A DNA stretch of 64,000 nt from Amorphus orientalis (lineage in GTDB: Bacteria > Pseudomonadota > Alphaproteobacteria > Rhizobiales > Amorphaceae), in NCBI RefSeq assembly GCF_030814015.1, contig NZ_JAUSUL010000006.1, forward strand, positions 26,224 through 90,223, written 5' to 3'. The notes beneath the pieces were generated by a model, which ran no database searches, was not told the origin of the DNA, and saw only the letters and a list, made by a program, of their open reading frames with translations. Shown in pieces: positions 17,142 to 25,988 of the stretch. The stretch's first letter is position 1. Each line of letters starts with the position of its first letter. The position numbers and the translations under genes are program-made.

Positions 17142-17810
17142 GTGTACGTTGTCGTCGATCATCGTGAGGCAGTGACCTCTGGTTATCAGTCCGGTTTCGC
17201 ACGGGAAGGCTTTGCTGCCATCGGGCTCTGCTCGAAAGAATTCAAGGAATGGCTGACCAGCGCGTCGGATCAGGACATTGAAGCCGTTCAGGGTTTTCTT
17301 CTTGGTGATGTGGACGGTCGCACCGCGTATCCGGAGATCATCCGCAACCACTCCCGCGCACCGATCATCGCGCTGAGCGAGGAGCGCTCTCTCGAGCAGA
17401 CGCTGGAGCTGTTCACCTCCGGGATCGACGATGTGGTCCGCAAGCCGGTCCATGTGCGCGAGATCGTGGCGCGCTCCGACGCTGTTTGGCGGCGCGCGAA
17501 TGCGGTCGAGAAGCCGACCTCCAGCGGGCGCCTGAAGGTGTTCTTCAACGGGCGCGACCCGGAAATCGACGACGAGCCGCTTCCGCTCCCGCGCCGCGAG
17601 CGTCACATTCTCGAATATCTGGTCAAGAACAGCTCCCGCCGGGTCACCAAGACGCAGCTCTTCAACGCCATCTACGGTGTTTTCAACGAGGAGCTCGACG
17701 AAACCGTGATCGAGGGCCACATGAGCAAGCTCCGCAAGAAGCTTCGCCAGCGGCTCGGCCACGAGGTGATCGATGCGAAGCGCTTCCTGGGCTACCGCTT
17801 CGTCGCCTGA
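17142..17810 (+). CDS. ftcR: Flagellar transcriptional activator FtcR/Rem family
   Basis: OmpR-type regulator controlling flagellar genes in Brucella (FtcR) and Sinorhizobium (Rem). The 222-aa protein starts MYVVVDHREAVTSGYQSGF, typical of this family, whose receiver domain is degenerate: only one acidic residue (Asp6) remains of the usual pair, so phosphorylation control is doubtful. The C-terminal winged helix is intact (LPLPRRERHILEYLVKN, ETVIEGHMSKLRKKL, FLGYRFVA). Start is GTG 17142 with AGGAG upstream. Placement after the motility genes matches the position of rem in rhizobial flagellar clusters. Confidence 0.92.
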   Translation: MYVVVDHREAVTSGYQSGFAREGFAAIGLCSKEFKEWLTSASDQDIEAVQGFLLGDVDGRTAYPEIIRNHSRAPIIALSEERSLEQTLELFTSGIDDVVRKPVHVREIVARSDAVWRRANAVEKPTSSGRLKVFFNGRDPEIDDEPLPLPRRERHILEYLVKNSSRRVTKTQLFNAIYGVFNEELDETVIEGHMSKLRKKLRQRLGHEVIDAKRFLGYRFVA

Positions 17811-17826
17811 TGAGGGGGCGGGCGCG

Positions 17827-18594
17827 TCACGCCCCGCCGCCGAGACGCTTGGTCTGACGGTCGACGAAATCGCGCATCCGCTTGCGGCCGCCGTCGGTCA
17901 GCTTGACGACAAGGCGTCGCCGGTCTTCCTGATCGGGGACCCGGTCGATGAGGCCGGCGGACTGCAGGTCGTCGATGCGGCGCAGGGCGGTGGTGGTCGG
18001 TGCCCCGGAGGCGAGGCACAGGCTGGTGACGGAAATGGTCCGTCCGCTCGCCTCCGCAAGCGCGAGGTCCAGAAGCATGTCCCAGGACGGATCCGAAAAC
18101 AGGTTGGAATCGAAGATGGCGTCCCGGTCCGTCCGCGCGGCGACGAGCGCGCGCAGATAGGACGAATGGGACGGCAGCTCCGCCCCGTTCTGGGATGGTG
18201 CGGCTCCGGCGCTGTCCGCCGACAGCGCCAGCGCATGATCGATGGCGTGGCCGACTTCCTCGGGCAGGATCGGTTTCTGGAGAAAATCAACCGCCTGGAG
18301 GCGCAGCGCCGCCACGGCGCGATCCAGCGATGCATTGCCGGTGATCACGATGGCCATCAGCGGGCGTGATTTTCTCCGGAAGCCGAGCTTCTGAAGCAGT
18401 TCGATGCCGTTGATGTTCGGCATCTGGATGTCGGTGACAACGATTTTCAGCTGAGGGTTCTCGTCGACGAGCCGCAGCGCGTCGTTTGCGTTGTTGGCCG
18501 ACAGAACAGGATGGCCGAGCGCCTCCAGGCCCTCCCCAAGCTCCTCCAGAACCAGCGGGTCATCGTCGACAATCAAGACTTTCGGCGCGGACAT
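17827..18594 (-). CDS. Response regulator with MarR-like winged-helix output
   Basis: A 255-aa two-domain regulator. Residues 1-120 form a receiver with the acidic cluster VDDDP, phosphoacceptor Asp55 (VVTDIQMPN), Thr in VITGNAS and Lys in FLQKPI. Residues of about 150-255 resemble a MarR winged helix: SVTSLCLASGAPTTTALRRI, DLQSAGLIDR, then the wing PDQEDRRRLVVKLTDGG. Receiver-MarR fusion is uncommon. It is the last gene of a four-regulator minus-strand operon, 6 nt after the EAL protein, and is its likely transcriptional output. Confidence 0.85.
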   Translation of the reverse strand: MSAPKVLIVDDDPLVLEELGEGLEALGHPVLSANNANDALRLVDENPQLKIVVTDIQMPNINGIELLQKLGFRRKSRPLMAIVITGNASLDRAVAALRLQAVDFLQKPILPEEVGHAIDHALALSADSAGAAPSQNGAELPSHSSYLRALVAARTDRDAIFDSNLFSDPSWDMLLDLALAEASGRTISVTSLCLASGAPTTTALRRIDDLQSAGLIDRVPDQEDRRRLVVKLTDGGRKRMRDFVDRQTKRLGGGA

Positions 18595-18600
18595 TATTAC

Positions 18601-19827
18601 CTATCCGGCCGACCGCTCGAGCGTCGCGTATCCCAGGTTCGTTTCCATCTCCGGCAACATTGCGATCAACTCCGGCAACGGGCGCTTTTTCGAGATCAGG
18701 TATCCCTGAACATAGTCCACTTGGTTCGCGCGGACGAGGGCCATATCATCCAGATTTTCAATGCCCTCCGCAACGATCGCAAGGTCGAGGCGCCTGCCGA
18801 GGTGAGCCAGTGACTCGTAAATCCCGCGCCCCTTCGACCAGGTTCGGGCCGCTCTGATCAGCTCCATGTCGATCTTGATTTCCGTCACCGGCAGATTGGC
18901 CAGCTGCAAAAGCCCGCTCTGGCGTTGACCGACGTCGTCGAGCGCCAGCCGGAAACCGGCGATCCGCAACTTGAGCAGCGACTGCAGCGCGGCGAAAGAC
19001 GAATCATAGAGCCCGTTTTCCGTCAGTTCCAGGATCAGCTGGTGCGGTTCGATGCCGGCAGCTTCGACGACAGAAAGAAGCGAAGTTACAATCTTAGGTT
19101 GTGTAAGCGCTTCGATCGGCGCATTGATGCTGACGGTCCCCGACCAGCCGGCGCGAGTCCAGGTCCGGCATGCCACGGCAGCTTGCTGCGCCACGTTCTC
19201 CGTCAGACGTGCGATCAGGGCGCGATCGCCTTCGATCGCGTTGATGATGTCGATCGGAGACACCTGCCCGAGGCCGGGCAGCCATCCGGCGAGCAGGGCT
19301 TCTGCGCCACAGAACGACAGGTCCTTCGAGCGGACGATCGGCTGATATTCGACCGGCAGCGTGTCTTCGTCCAAGGCGGCGTCCAGCGCATTGCGGATGT
19401 CGGAAGCGGCTGGCGGCACGTAGATGGAGCAGGGGGCGACCTCGCGGGCCGACCGCAGCAGCGCCTCCAGGGCGAACAGGTCGAACGGCTTCTGCAGCCC
19501 GGCCAGCACCGTCAGTCCGGCTCGTTCGGCCGCCGCCGCGGCGGCCCTGAGGACGGGCTCCCCGTGGCCGGTGATCAGAACGATTCGGGGGGGATGGGCC
19601 GTGGTCGTCAGCCCGAACAGCACGTCGGTCCCGTCCATGCCCAGAAGGACCATGTCGAGGACGAGGATGTCGGAAGGCGCGAAATCCGTCGCCGCGATCG
19701 TCGAGCCGTCTTCCAGACCGATGACGGGATGGCCGTGGGCGGACAGAAACTGACCGATTTCTTCCCTTAGATCGGGGTCGTCATCGAGAACGATGATCCT
19801 GCCCCGCGTTTCCCTGACGTGTTGCAT
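18601..19827 (-). CDS. Response regulator with EAL (c-di-GMP phosphodiesterase) domain
   Basis: A 408-aa protein: receiver (LDDDPDLREEIGQFL, phosphoacceptor in ILVLDMVLLGMDG, Lys in LQKPFD) followed by an EAL domain at about 145-400. Catalytic positions are largely kept: Glu in the EALLAG variant of EALLRW, Asn in SINAPIEAL, ELTEN, the Asp pair in LALDDVGQ, Lys in EIKID, Glu in AEGIEN and Gln in VQGYLIS. The DDFG loop is altered to DDVG, so activity is likely but not certain. Start is uncertain: ATG 19827 is chosen; ATG 19872 would overlap the preceding gene by 26 nt. Confidence 0.85.
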   Translation of the reverse strand: MQHVRETRGRIIVLDDDPDLREEIGQFLSAHGHPVIGLEDGSTIAATDFAPSDILVLDMVLLGMDGTDVLFGLTTTAHPPRIVLITGHGEPVLRAAAAAAERAGLTVLAGLQKPFDLFALEALLRSAREVAPCSIYVPPAASDIRNALDAALDEDTLPVEYQPIVRSKDLSFCGAEALLAGWLPGLGQVSPIDIINAIEGDRALIARLTENVAQQAAVACRTWTRAGWSGTVSINAPIEALTQPKIVTSLLSVVEAAGIEPHQLILELTENGLYDSSFAALQSLLKLRIAGFRLALDDVGQRQSGLLQLANLPVTEIKIDMELIRAARTWSKGRGIYESLAHLGRRLDLAIVAEGIENLDDMALVRANQVDYVQGYLISKKRPLPELIAMLPEMETNLGYATLERSAG

Positions 19828-19846
19828 CTGTCGGCGCGACTTCTCT

Positions 19847-20218
19847 TTAGATCGCCAGCCGCCTCTCGACATCGTTGAGCAGCGCGACCGGATCCACTGG
19901 TTTCAAGTAGAGTACGTCGGCCCCGAGGTCGTCAGCGGTCGTATCCTCGATAACGTAGCCCGTCATGATTGCGTGAAGCTGTGGCCGCATCTCCTTCGGA
20001 AGGGCCTGTGCGAAGGCGATCAGGGACGTCCCGTCGCGATCGTCGAGTCGCAGGTCCGTCAGGAGCAGGTCGGGTCGCGGTCCCTCCACCAGAAGCCGCT
20101 TGGCATCCACCGTGTTGTGGCAAAGCCGCACCTCCCAGCCGTGCTCGTTGAAGAATTCCGAGAGTTCCTCGACGATCTCCGCCTCATCGTCGCACATCAG
20201 GATCTTGAACGGTGCCAC
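19847..20218 (-). CDS. Single-domain response regulator
   Basis: A 123-aa receiver without an output domain: acidic triad in LMCDDEAEI, phosphoacceptor Asp in LLLTDLRLDD, Thr in IMTGYV and Lys in YLKPVDP. The GTG start at 20218 overlaps the kinase stop TAG by one base and has AAGGAG 8 nt upstream, hence strict translational coupling to the kinase. It probably takes phosphate from that kinase and may relay it, or act as a phosphate sink for the two downstream regulators. The frame is open far upstream of the GTG but that part is antisense to the kinase reading. Confidence 0.88.
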   Translation of the reverse strand: MAPFKILMCDDEAEIVEELSEFFNEHGWEVRLCHNTVDAKRLLVEGPRPDLLLTDLRLDDRDGTSLIAFAQALPKEMRPQLHAIMTGYVIEDTTADDLGADVLYLKPVDPVALLNDVERRLAI

Positions 20219-21987
20219 TATGCGGCGCTCCTTGCGGAGGCGGCGGTCTGCGGAACCGGCACGACGACGGTGAAGCGCGCGCCGTCCGGCGTATTCTCGG
20301 CGTGAATGTCGCCATCCATCTTCCGGACGATATTGCGCGACATCGACAGACCCAGGCCGGTCCCTTTTTCTTCCGGCTTGGTTGTCATGAACGGCTCGAA
20401 AATCGTGCCGATCATGGCGTCGGGAATACCGCCGGCATTGTCCTCGATGATCAGGTAGACCTTCACGCCGGTGGTGGTGGCCCGGATCGTCACGGTCCGG
20501 TTTCGCGGCTCGTCGGTCTCGCAGCCCTCGAAGGCGTCGCGGGCGTTGAGCAGGATGTTGACGATGACCTGCTCGAACAGGGTCTGCTCGCCTTCGATCG
20601 TCATGCCATCGGGTAGCGCGATGTCGAGCGCGAGGTTGATGCTGGCGAGCCGGAACTGTTCGGCGACAAAGCCGATGGCCAGGTCGATCGTCCGCGCGAT
20701 CGGGAAGCGTTCCGTGCTCATCTTGGCCTTGCGGCCGTACCGGCGGACCTGATCGGTGATCCGCTTGGCGCGTTCCACCTGCTCGTCGATGCGGGAGATC
20801 TTCGCGAGCACGGCGGCGGTGTCGTCGCGTGCCAGCAGGTGCCTCGCATTCGCCGCCGCCATGCGGATGACGGCGAGCGGCTGGTTGATCTCGTGGGTGA
20901 TGGCCGACGCCATTTCGCCGAGCGTGGAAAGCTTCGCCGCCTGCAGGAGCTGATACTCCGCGTCGCGGATCTGCGTGTTGTCGCCGAGCGCGATCAGGCA
21001 TTGCGGCCGGCCTTCCCAGACGACGGTGACGCAGAGCCCGCGCAGGGCGATGATGCTCCCGTCTTCCTTCTGGAAGGAGAAGGCGCTCCCCTGGTCCCCG
21101 GAGCTTCCGAGGCCACTGCGCGACGTGGCGATGAAGCGGCGCCATTCCGGATCGTCGTAGGGCCGGTCGATCATCTTGGTGGCGGCCACGTTCGCAAACG
21201 AGACCGAATAGTCCTGCGGATCGAACACGACGATGATCGCCGGCATGGATTCCACCAGCGCATGCAGGCTCTGCCGGCTGGCGGCCGCTTCCTCCTGAGC
21301 CTCCTGCATGGCGTTCAGGCGTTCCCGGTCGCGGGTCGTCTGAAGATAGAGAAAGAGCACCAGGAGCCCGCCGGAAACGAACAGAAGCGCGAGCGGGAGG
21401 AAGGCCGGGCTTTCCGCGAGGATCTCTTCGCGGCGGGTGATCTCCCGGTTGTTGGCGATCGACGATTGCAGCAGCGTCTGCAGGACCGGCTGCAATCCTT
21501 CCAACTCGCTCTGCACCCGGTCCAGCCAGGCCACGCGCTCCCATTCGGACAGGGTTGTGGGAGCGGCGTCGAGATAGGTGTCGAGCGTGGTCTCGTAACC
21601 CTGCAGCTGACCCTTGTACTGCTCGATGTCGGTCAACAGCTTGCCGTCCTCGGAATCGTAGAGAAGCGGCAGGCGCGAGCTCAGGATCGCCAGCCTCAGC
21701 TGCAGGTCTTCGAAGTTCTGGTCGGTCGGAGCGAACGAGGCGACGCGGACAGCGGACAGGGATTTCACCAGCTCCAGCTGGGCCTGGTAGGCGACCCAGC
21801 CCGATGTCCGGATGCTCGCCGACAGCGCTTCGCGGCCCTGCTCGCGTTCCCAGTAGAGAAGGGCTGTGCTGGCGAACAGGCCGAGTGTCGTGATCGCGAG
21901 GACGATGGTCAGCCCGCGCGAAACCGACCGGCTCTGGTCACTCGACGAAGAAGTCGATCGTTTCGACCTGCCAAACCATCCGGTCAT
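20218..21987 (-). CDS. Membrane-bound PAS-containing sensor histidine kinase
   Basis: About 589 aa. Two membrane helices (near residues 25-46 and 196-216) bracket a helical periplasmic domain of about 150 residues, the presumed contact for the PruR-like protein encoded just upstream. Then come a coiled coil, a PAS domain (about 240-340), a HisKA domain with phosphoacceptor His in SAITHEINQPLAV, and the ATPase boxes NILLNARDAFEG, DNAGGIP and GTGLGLSMSRNIV. Start is uncertain: ATG 21987 is used, ATG 22023 is 12 codons longer; either way the 5' end overlaps the upstream gene by 50-86 nt. Confidence 0.9.
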   Translation of the reverse strand: MTGWFGRSKRSTSSSSDQSRSVSRGLTIVLAITTLGLFASTALLYWEREQGREALSASIRTSGWVAYQAQLELVKSLSAVRVASFAPTDQNFEDLQLRLAILSSRLPLLYDSEDGKLLTDIEQYKGQLQGYETTLDTYLDAAPTTLSEWERVAWLDRVQSELEGLQPVLQTLLQSSIANNREITRREEILAESPAFLPLALLFVSGGLLVLFLYLQTTRDRERLNAMQEAQEEAAASRQSLHALVESMPAIIVVFDPQDYSVSFANVAATKMIDRPYDDPEWRRFIATSRSGLGSSGDQGSAFSFQKEDGSIIALRGLCVTVVWEGRPQCLIALGDNTQIRDAEYQLLQAAKLSTLGEMASAITHEINQPLAVIRMAAANARHLLARDDTAAVLAKISRIDEQVERAKRITDQVRRYGRKAKMSTERFPIARTIDLAIGFVAEQFRLASINLALDIALPDGMTIEGEQTLFEQVIVNILLNARDAFEGCETDEPRNRTVTIRATTTGVKVYLIIEDNAGGIPDAMIGTIFEPFMTTKPEEKGTGLGLSMSRNIVRKMDGDIHAENTPDGARFTVVVPVPQTAASARSAA

Positions 21988-22441
21988 GATAAATCTGCCT
22001 GTCCAGTATTTCGGGTCGATCATCGACGGGATAGACGACCCAGAAAGGCCCCTTGTCGCGGATCAGCATATGGTCGCCATTGTGCTTCGTGGCGAGGATC
22101 GCACCCAGGTCGGCCCAGTCCTCGCGGGGGAGGGTCGCGACATAGTCGTTCAGCGCGACGAATTTCGCCGACTGAACCGGTTGCGGTCCCAGGTCGGCGA
22201 TCGCGCCGATCGACGGTCCGGTAAAATGGTGGACGCCTTCCATCCAGCGCAGCTGCGTCTCCACCTCACCCTGAGGAAGCGCCTCGATATCCGCCCGGTC
22301 GAGCCTGGTCTGCTTCATGACTTTGCCGTCCGGCGTCACCCAGCGGACGAAAACGTGGTCGTGGTCACTGAGAGCATGCGCTCCGATCGATAGGGCGACC
22401 AGGGCGACGACCGCAGCGATCACCCTGACAAACGCGGACAT
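21938..22441 (-). CDS. PruR-like periplasmic pterin-binding protein
   Basis: A 167-aa protein with a signal peptide (residues 1-23, MSAFVRVIAAVVALVALSIG region) and a small oxidoreductase-molybdopterin-binding-like fold (COG3915 type). Recognisable blocks are HHFTGPSIGAI, ALNDYVATLPREDW and MLIRDKGPFWVVYPVDD. In Agrobacterium, PruR of this family binds pterins in the periplasm and controls the c-di-GMP enzyme DcpA. Here the gene heads an operon with a histidine kinase and an EAL regulator, so it likely supplies the ligand signal. Start ATG 22441 has GGAG at 9 nt; an upstream ATG at 22519 would mask the signal peptide. Confidence 0.75.
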   Translation of the reverse strand: MSAFVRVIAAVVALVALSIGAHALSDHDHVFVRWVTPDGKVMKQTRLDRADIEALPQGEVETQLRWMEGVHHFTGPSIGAIADLGPQPVQSAKFVALNDYVATLPREDWADLGAILATKHNGDHMLIRDKGPFWVVYPVDDRPEILDRQIYHDRMVWQVETIDFFVE

Positions 22442-22872
22442 TGTCTTTCGCTCCAGATCCGGTGACCGGTACTCGCAAGGCCTGGCCGGGTGCAATTCAT
22501 CGTCGATAGGCGGTTTCAATGCTATTTTAGGGAGACTTCATATTTGCACAGCAACCGGGGGAGGGCGACTGTCTTTTGCTCCATTTTGAGAGTGAACTAT
22601 GACTTTCGACTCCGAAGTCCAGCGGCCGGGATGAGGGCTGTCGGGACCGTCGCGGCGGCACGCTTCGTCGGGCGCGGGTCACCTGCAATGCGAAGGATCC
22701 GTCGACGAAGCCGTTCGTGAGGGTGCCACCCGGCAGGAAAAGGCTCCGGAGCACGTCCCGTTCAGGTGGAAACGGCATGAACGTCAAGGACTTGATCGAG
22801 ATATCGAATGCGAAGCCGTTTCTTGCCATTCAGAGGTTTCCATCCGAGCGAAAAAGGCTCTAGGAAGAGCCC
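22442..22872. other. Divergent promoter region without a gene
   Basis: About 430 bases between the divergent PruR-like gene and a flavoprotein gene. A moderately AT-rich patch near 22515-22550 could be promoter for either side. Short open frames here have no recognisable features. Nothing further could be supported. Confidence 0.4.
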
Positions 22873-24093
22873 ATGTCGATCGATTCCGTTGTCATCGTCG
22901 GGGCCGGCCATGCCGGCGTCGAACTCGCCCATTCCCTCCGTAAGGAGAAGTTCGAGGGCCGCGTCGTCCTGATCAGCGCCGAGGCGGTCTACCCGTACCA
23001 GCGACCGCCGCTGTCGAAGGATTTCCTGAAGGGCGGCGGAGACAATCCGCTGCTTCTGAAGGCGGAGGCCCTCTACGAGAAGATGGGGATCGAGCTGAAG
23101 CTCGGCCGCACCGTCGCCGGCATCGACAGGGATGCGCGCACCGTGACCCTCGATGACGGGGAGGTCATTGCCTACGACCGGCTCGCGCTCGCCACGGGAG
23201 CCCGCAACCGCCGTCCGCCGGTCCCCGGCCTTGAAGACCCCGCGGTGCTGGAACTGCGCGATCTCGCCGATAGCCGCCGTCTGCTGGAACGGCTTGAGGG
23301 GCTCAGCCGTGTCGCCATCGTCGGTGCGGGCTTCATTGGTCTGGAAATCGCAGCCTTCCTTGCGGAGAAGGGCAAGTCGGTCGAGGTCGTCGAGCTTGCG
23401 TCCCGGGTGATGGCGCGTGCCGTCTCCGAGCCGGTCTCCGACTATTTCCTCTCCTATCACCGCGGTCTCGGCACCGAGATCCATCTGGAGACCGGCGTGA
23501 CCGCGATCGCTCATGAGGCGGACGGTGTCCGTGTGGAGCTTTCAGACGGCCACGCGCTGCAGGCCGATGCGGTCCTCCTGGCCGCCGGGGTCGTTCCGAA
23601 CGTGGAACTTGCGGAAGCGGCCGGCCTCGCGGTTGCGGACGGCATCGTCATCGACGACCGGCTCCGGACGTCCGATCCCGCGATCTTCTCGCTCGGCGAC
23701 TGCGCTTCGTTCCCGTGCGCCTATCTCGACGGCCGGCAGATCCGGCTGGAATCGGTCCAGAACGCGAACGATCAGGCGCGCCTCATCGCCCGGCAGGTAA
23801 TGGGCGGCGACGAAGCCTACGCCGCGCTCCCGTGGTTCTGGAGCTACCAGGGCGAGGCGCGCCTCCAGATCGCCGGCCTCGGCATCGGCTACGACAGCAC
23901 CGTCCTCAGGGGCGATCCGGCCGAGGACAAGTTCTCGGTGTTCCTCTATCGCGACGGCCGGCTCGTGTCGGTGGAATCGGTCAACGCGCCGGGCGATCAC
24001 ATGGCCTCGCGCAAGCTGATCGAGAAAGGCATCGAGGTGACGCCGGAAGCCGCGGCGGACCCGGCCACGGAGCTCAAGAAGCTCATCGTCTGA
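22873..24093 (+). CDS. NAD(P)H:rubredoxin/ferredoxin reductase family flavoprotein
   Basis: A 406-aa FAD-dependent pyridine nucleotide oxidoreductase. The N-terminal FAD site is IVGAGHAGVELAHSL, followed by YPYQRPPLSKDFL typical of ferredoxin reductases of oxygenase systems, then ATGARNR, the NAD(P)H site IVGAGFIGLEIAAFLAEKG, and the second FAD motif FSLGDCASF. The C-terminus (ALPWFWSYQGEARLQIAGLG) is the Reductase_C domain. It would pass electrons from NAD(P)H to a small iron-sulfur protein, but no ferredoxin or oxygenase gene is adjacent, so the partner is unknown. Confidence 0.9.
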   Translation: MSIDSVVIVGAGHAGVELAHSLRKEKFEGRVVLISAEAVYPYQRPPLSKDFLKGGGDNPLLLKAEALYEKMGIELKLGRTVAGIDRDARTVTLDDGEVIAYDRLALATGARNRRPPVPGLEDPAVLELRDLADSRRLLERLEGLSRVAIVGAGFIGLEIAAFLAEKGKSVEVVELASRVMARAVSEPVSDYFLSYHRGLGTEIHLETGVTAIAHEADGVRVELSDGHALQADAVLLAAGVVPNVELAEAAGLAVADGIVIDDRLRTSDPAIFSLGDCASFPCAYLDGRQIRLESVQNANDQARLIARQVMGGDEAYAALPWFWSYQGEARLQIAGLGIGYDSTVLRGDPAEDKFSVFLYRDGRLVSVESVNAPGDHMASRKLIEKGIEVTPEAAADPATELKKLIV

Positions 24094-24119
24094 GCGATCT
24101 GGAGAGCGGAAGCTGCACG

Positions 24120-24470
24120 ATGACGGTCAAGGTCCACGGCATCAAGAACTGCGACACGATGAAGAAGGCGCGCGCCTGGCTCGACGAGCACGGCGTCGAC
24201 TACGAATTTCATGATTACAAGACGAAGGGCGCCCCGCCGGAGCTTCTGCGCGGATGGGCCGGCGAGGTCGGCTGGGAGCCGCTTCTGAACAGGGCCGGCA
24301 TGACCTTCCGCAAGCTGCCGGACAACGAGAAGGCGGAAATCGACCAGGACAAGGCGATCGCGCTGATGTCGGCCCAGCCGTCCATGATCAAGCGGCCCGT
24401 GGTCGAGGCGGACGGCAAGCTCCTGATCGGGTTCAAGCCGGACACCTATCAGGCCACGTTCGGCGGCTGA
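24120..24470 (+). CDS. ArsC/Spx/YffB family protein
   Basis: A 116-aa thioredoxin-fold protein starting MTVKVHGIKNCDTMKKARAW, in which the single N-terminal Cys (CDTM) corresponds to the reactive Cys of the ArsC-like YffB branch; the CXXC of Spx and the later Cys residues of true arsenate reductases are absent. KRPVVEADGKLLIGF near the C-terminus is the conserved cis-Pro region. YffB-type proteins are poorly characterised and are thought to be glutathione-dependent thiol reductases. Start ATG 24120 is 26 nt after the flavoprotein gene, suggesting cotranscription. Confidence 0.88.
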   Translation: MTVKVHGIKNCDTMKKARAWLDEHGVDYEFHDYKTKGAPPELLRGWAGEVGWEPLLNRAGMTFRKLPDNEKAEIDQDKAIALMSAQPSMIKRPVVEADGKLLIGFKPDTYQATFGG

Positions 24471-24538
24471 CCAGGCCGTCTTCCGGATGGGAGAAATCCA
24501 CCGACCGGCAGCCGGTGATGGCTTGGCCGGATGCCGCC

Positions 24539-25918
24539 TCAGAGTGCGTCGGAGCGGGCGGCTTCGGGCGACAGCGGGCGGGTCCCGTCGCCGACGCGGC
24601 GCAACGGCGTGCCGCCGAGGACATCGTCCTCGATGGCTTCCAGCGAGCGGCCCTTGGTCTCCGGCACGAAGAACAGTCCGATCACGAAGGCGATCACGCA
24701 CATCGCCATGAACAGCCCGATCACCCCGGCCAGTCCCATCAGTTCCACCAGGGACAGGAAGGTGAAGGCGACGAGCATGTTGAACAGCCAGCTCGTGGCC
24801 GAGGCCGTGGCAATGCCGGCCTCCCGGATGGTCGAGGGGAAGAGTTCCGACATCAGCACGAAGGGGAGCGGTCCCAGGCTGACGGCGAACGCCACGATGT
24901 AGAGGCCGAGCCCGATCAGGCCCAGCGTTGGGAGGCCGAAGACAGACGACACGATCACCAAGGCAAGCCCGGCCACCATGAAGGCGCTTCCGACGAGCAT
25001 CAGCGGGCGCCGGCCCGCCCGGTCCACCATCCAGAGCGCGACCACGGTCGCCAGGAAGTTCAGGAGGCCCAGCCCGAACGTGGCGGCGAGTGCCGAGGTG
25101 CCTTCGGTGAAGCCGAGCTGCTCGAAGATGTGCGGGGCATAATAGAGAATCCCGTCGATGCCGCTCAGGTTCTGCAGCACGAACAGGAAGCTGCAGAGGA
25201 TCAGGACGGCCATGGTCGAGCCGCGCCGGATGGTTGCCATCAGGGCGGCTTTCGGGACGTCGTCGCCCATCGGCGACATCTCCGCAACGTTCAGTTCCAG
25301 AACCAGGCGTTCGGCCGCGCGGCGGGCATCGTCGGTGCGGTTGCGGCCGAGCAGCCAGCGCGGGCTCTCCGGCAACAGCGCGACGACGACCAGCCCGACC
25401 ATCGAGGGGACGATGCCGATGCCCAGGATCAGGGACCATGACTGCTGGCCGGGCAGGAGCAGCGGCGTGGCGTAGGCGGCGAGAATGCCGGCGGTGACGG
25501 CGAGCTGGAAGGAGGCCACCACGGTGCCGCGATAGCGGGCCGGCGTGATCTCGGCGCCGTACATGGGCGCGATCATCGAGGACAGGCCGACGGCGATGCC
25601 GACCAGCATCCGGGCCGCGACGAGCAGCTCGTAGCCCGGGGCGGAGAGGGCGATGATGTTGCCCACGGCAGCGAGTGAGAAGGCGATCAGGAGAACCAGC
25701 CGGCGGCCGAGCCGGGCGCTCGACGGGCCGGCGGCGATCGCGCCGATGAAACAGGCCGCAGGAACCGAGGCGACCAGCACCTGCTGGCCGAGAATATCCA
25801 GCGTCAGGTCGGCCTCGATCTGCGCCAGCGAGCCCGCGATGGAGGCGGTCGAATACCCGAACAGCAGGCCGGACAGGGACACCATGGCCGCGGACAGGCA
25901 GAGCGCGATCAGCTGCAT
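24539..25918 (-). CDS. Sugar-porter family MFS transporter (minus strand)
   Basis: A 459-aa protein with twelve predicted membrane helices. Sugar-porter hallmarks are GLLFGYSTASIAGSL in helix 1, the loop GRRLVLLIAFSL, PESPRWLLGR after helix 6, the helix 7 motif QNLSGIDGILYYAPHIFEQLGF, DRAGRRPLMLVG, and PETKGRSLEAIE after helix 12. These signatures mark importers of hexoses, pentoses or inositols, often as proton symporters. It is divergent from the DegT aminotransferase gene with an AT-rich, palindrome-containing gap between them, so both may be under one regulator. Confidence 0.92.
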   Translation of the reverse strand: MQLIALCLSAAMVSLSGLLFGYSTASIAGSLAQIEADLTLDILGQQVLVASVPAACFIGAIAAGPSSARLGRRLVLLIAFSLAAVGNIIALSAPGYELLVAARMLVGIAVGLSSMIAPMYGAEITPARYRGTVVASFQLAVTAGILAAYATPLLLPGQQSWSLILGIGIVPSMVGLVVVALLPESPRWLLGRNRTDDARRAAERLVLELNVAEMSPMGDDVPKAALMATIRRGSTMAVLILCSFLFVLQNLSGIDGILYYAPHIFEQLGFTEGTSALAATFGLGLLNFLATVVALWMVDRAGRRPLMLVGSAFMVAGLALVIVSSVFGLPTLGLIGLGLYIVAFAVSLGPLPFVLMSELFPSTIREAGIATASATSWLFNMLVAFTFLSLVELMGLAGVIGLFMAMCVIAFVIGLFFVPETKGRSLEAIEDDVLGGTPLRRVGDGTRPLSPEAARSDAL

Positions 25919-25988
25919 CGGCTTTCCGGAATCTTGGATTTTTCGAAAGCGACGCGAATCCAGGTTGATCCCGCCACAGCCCCAGATT

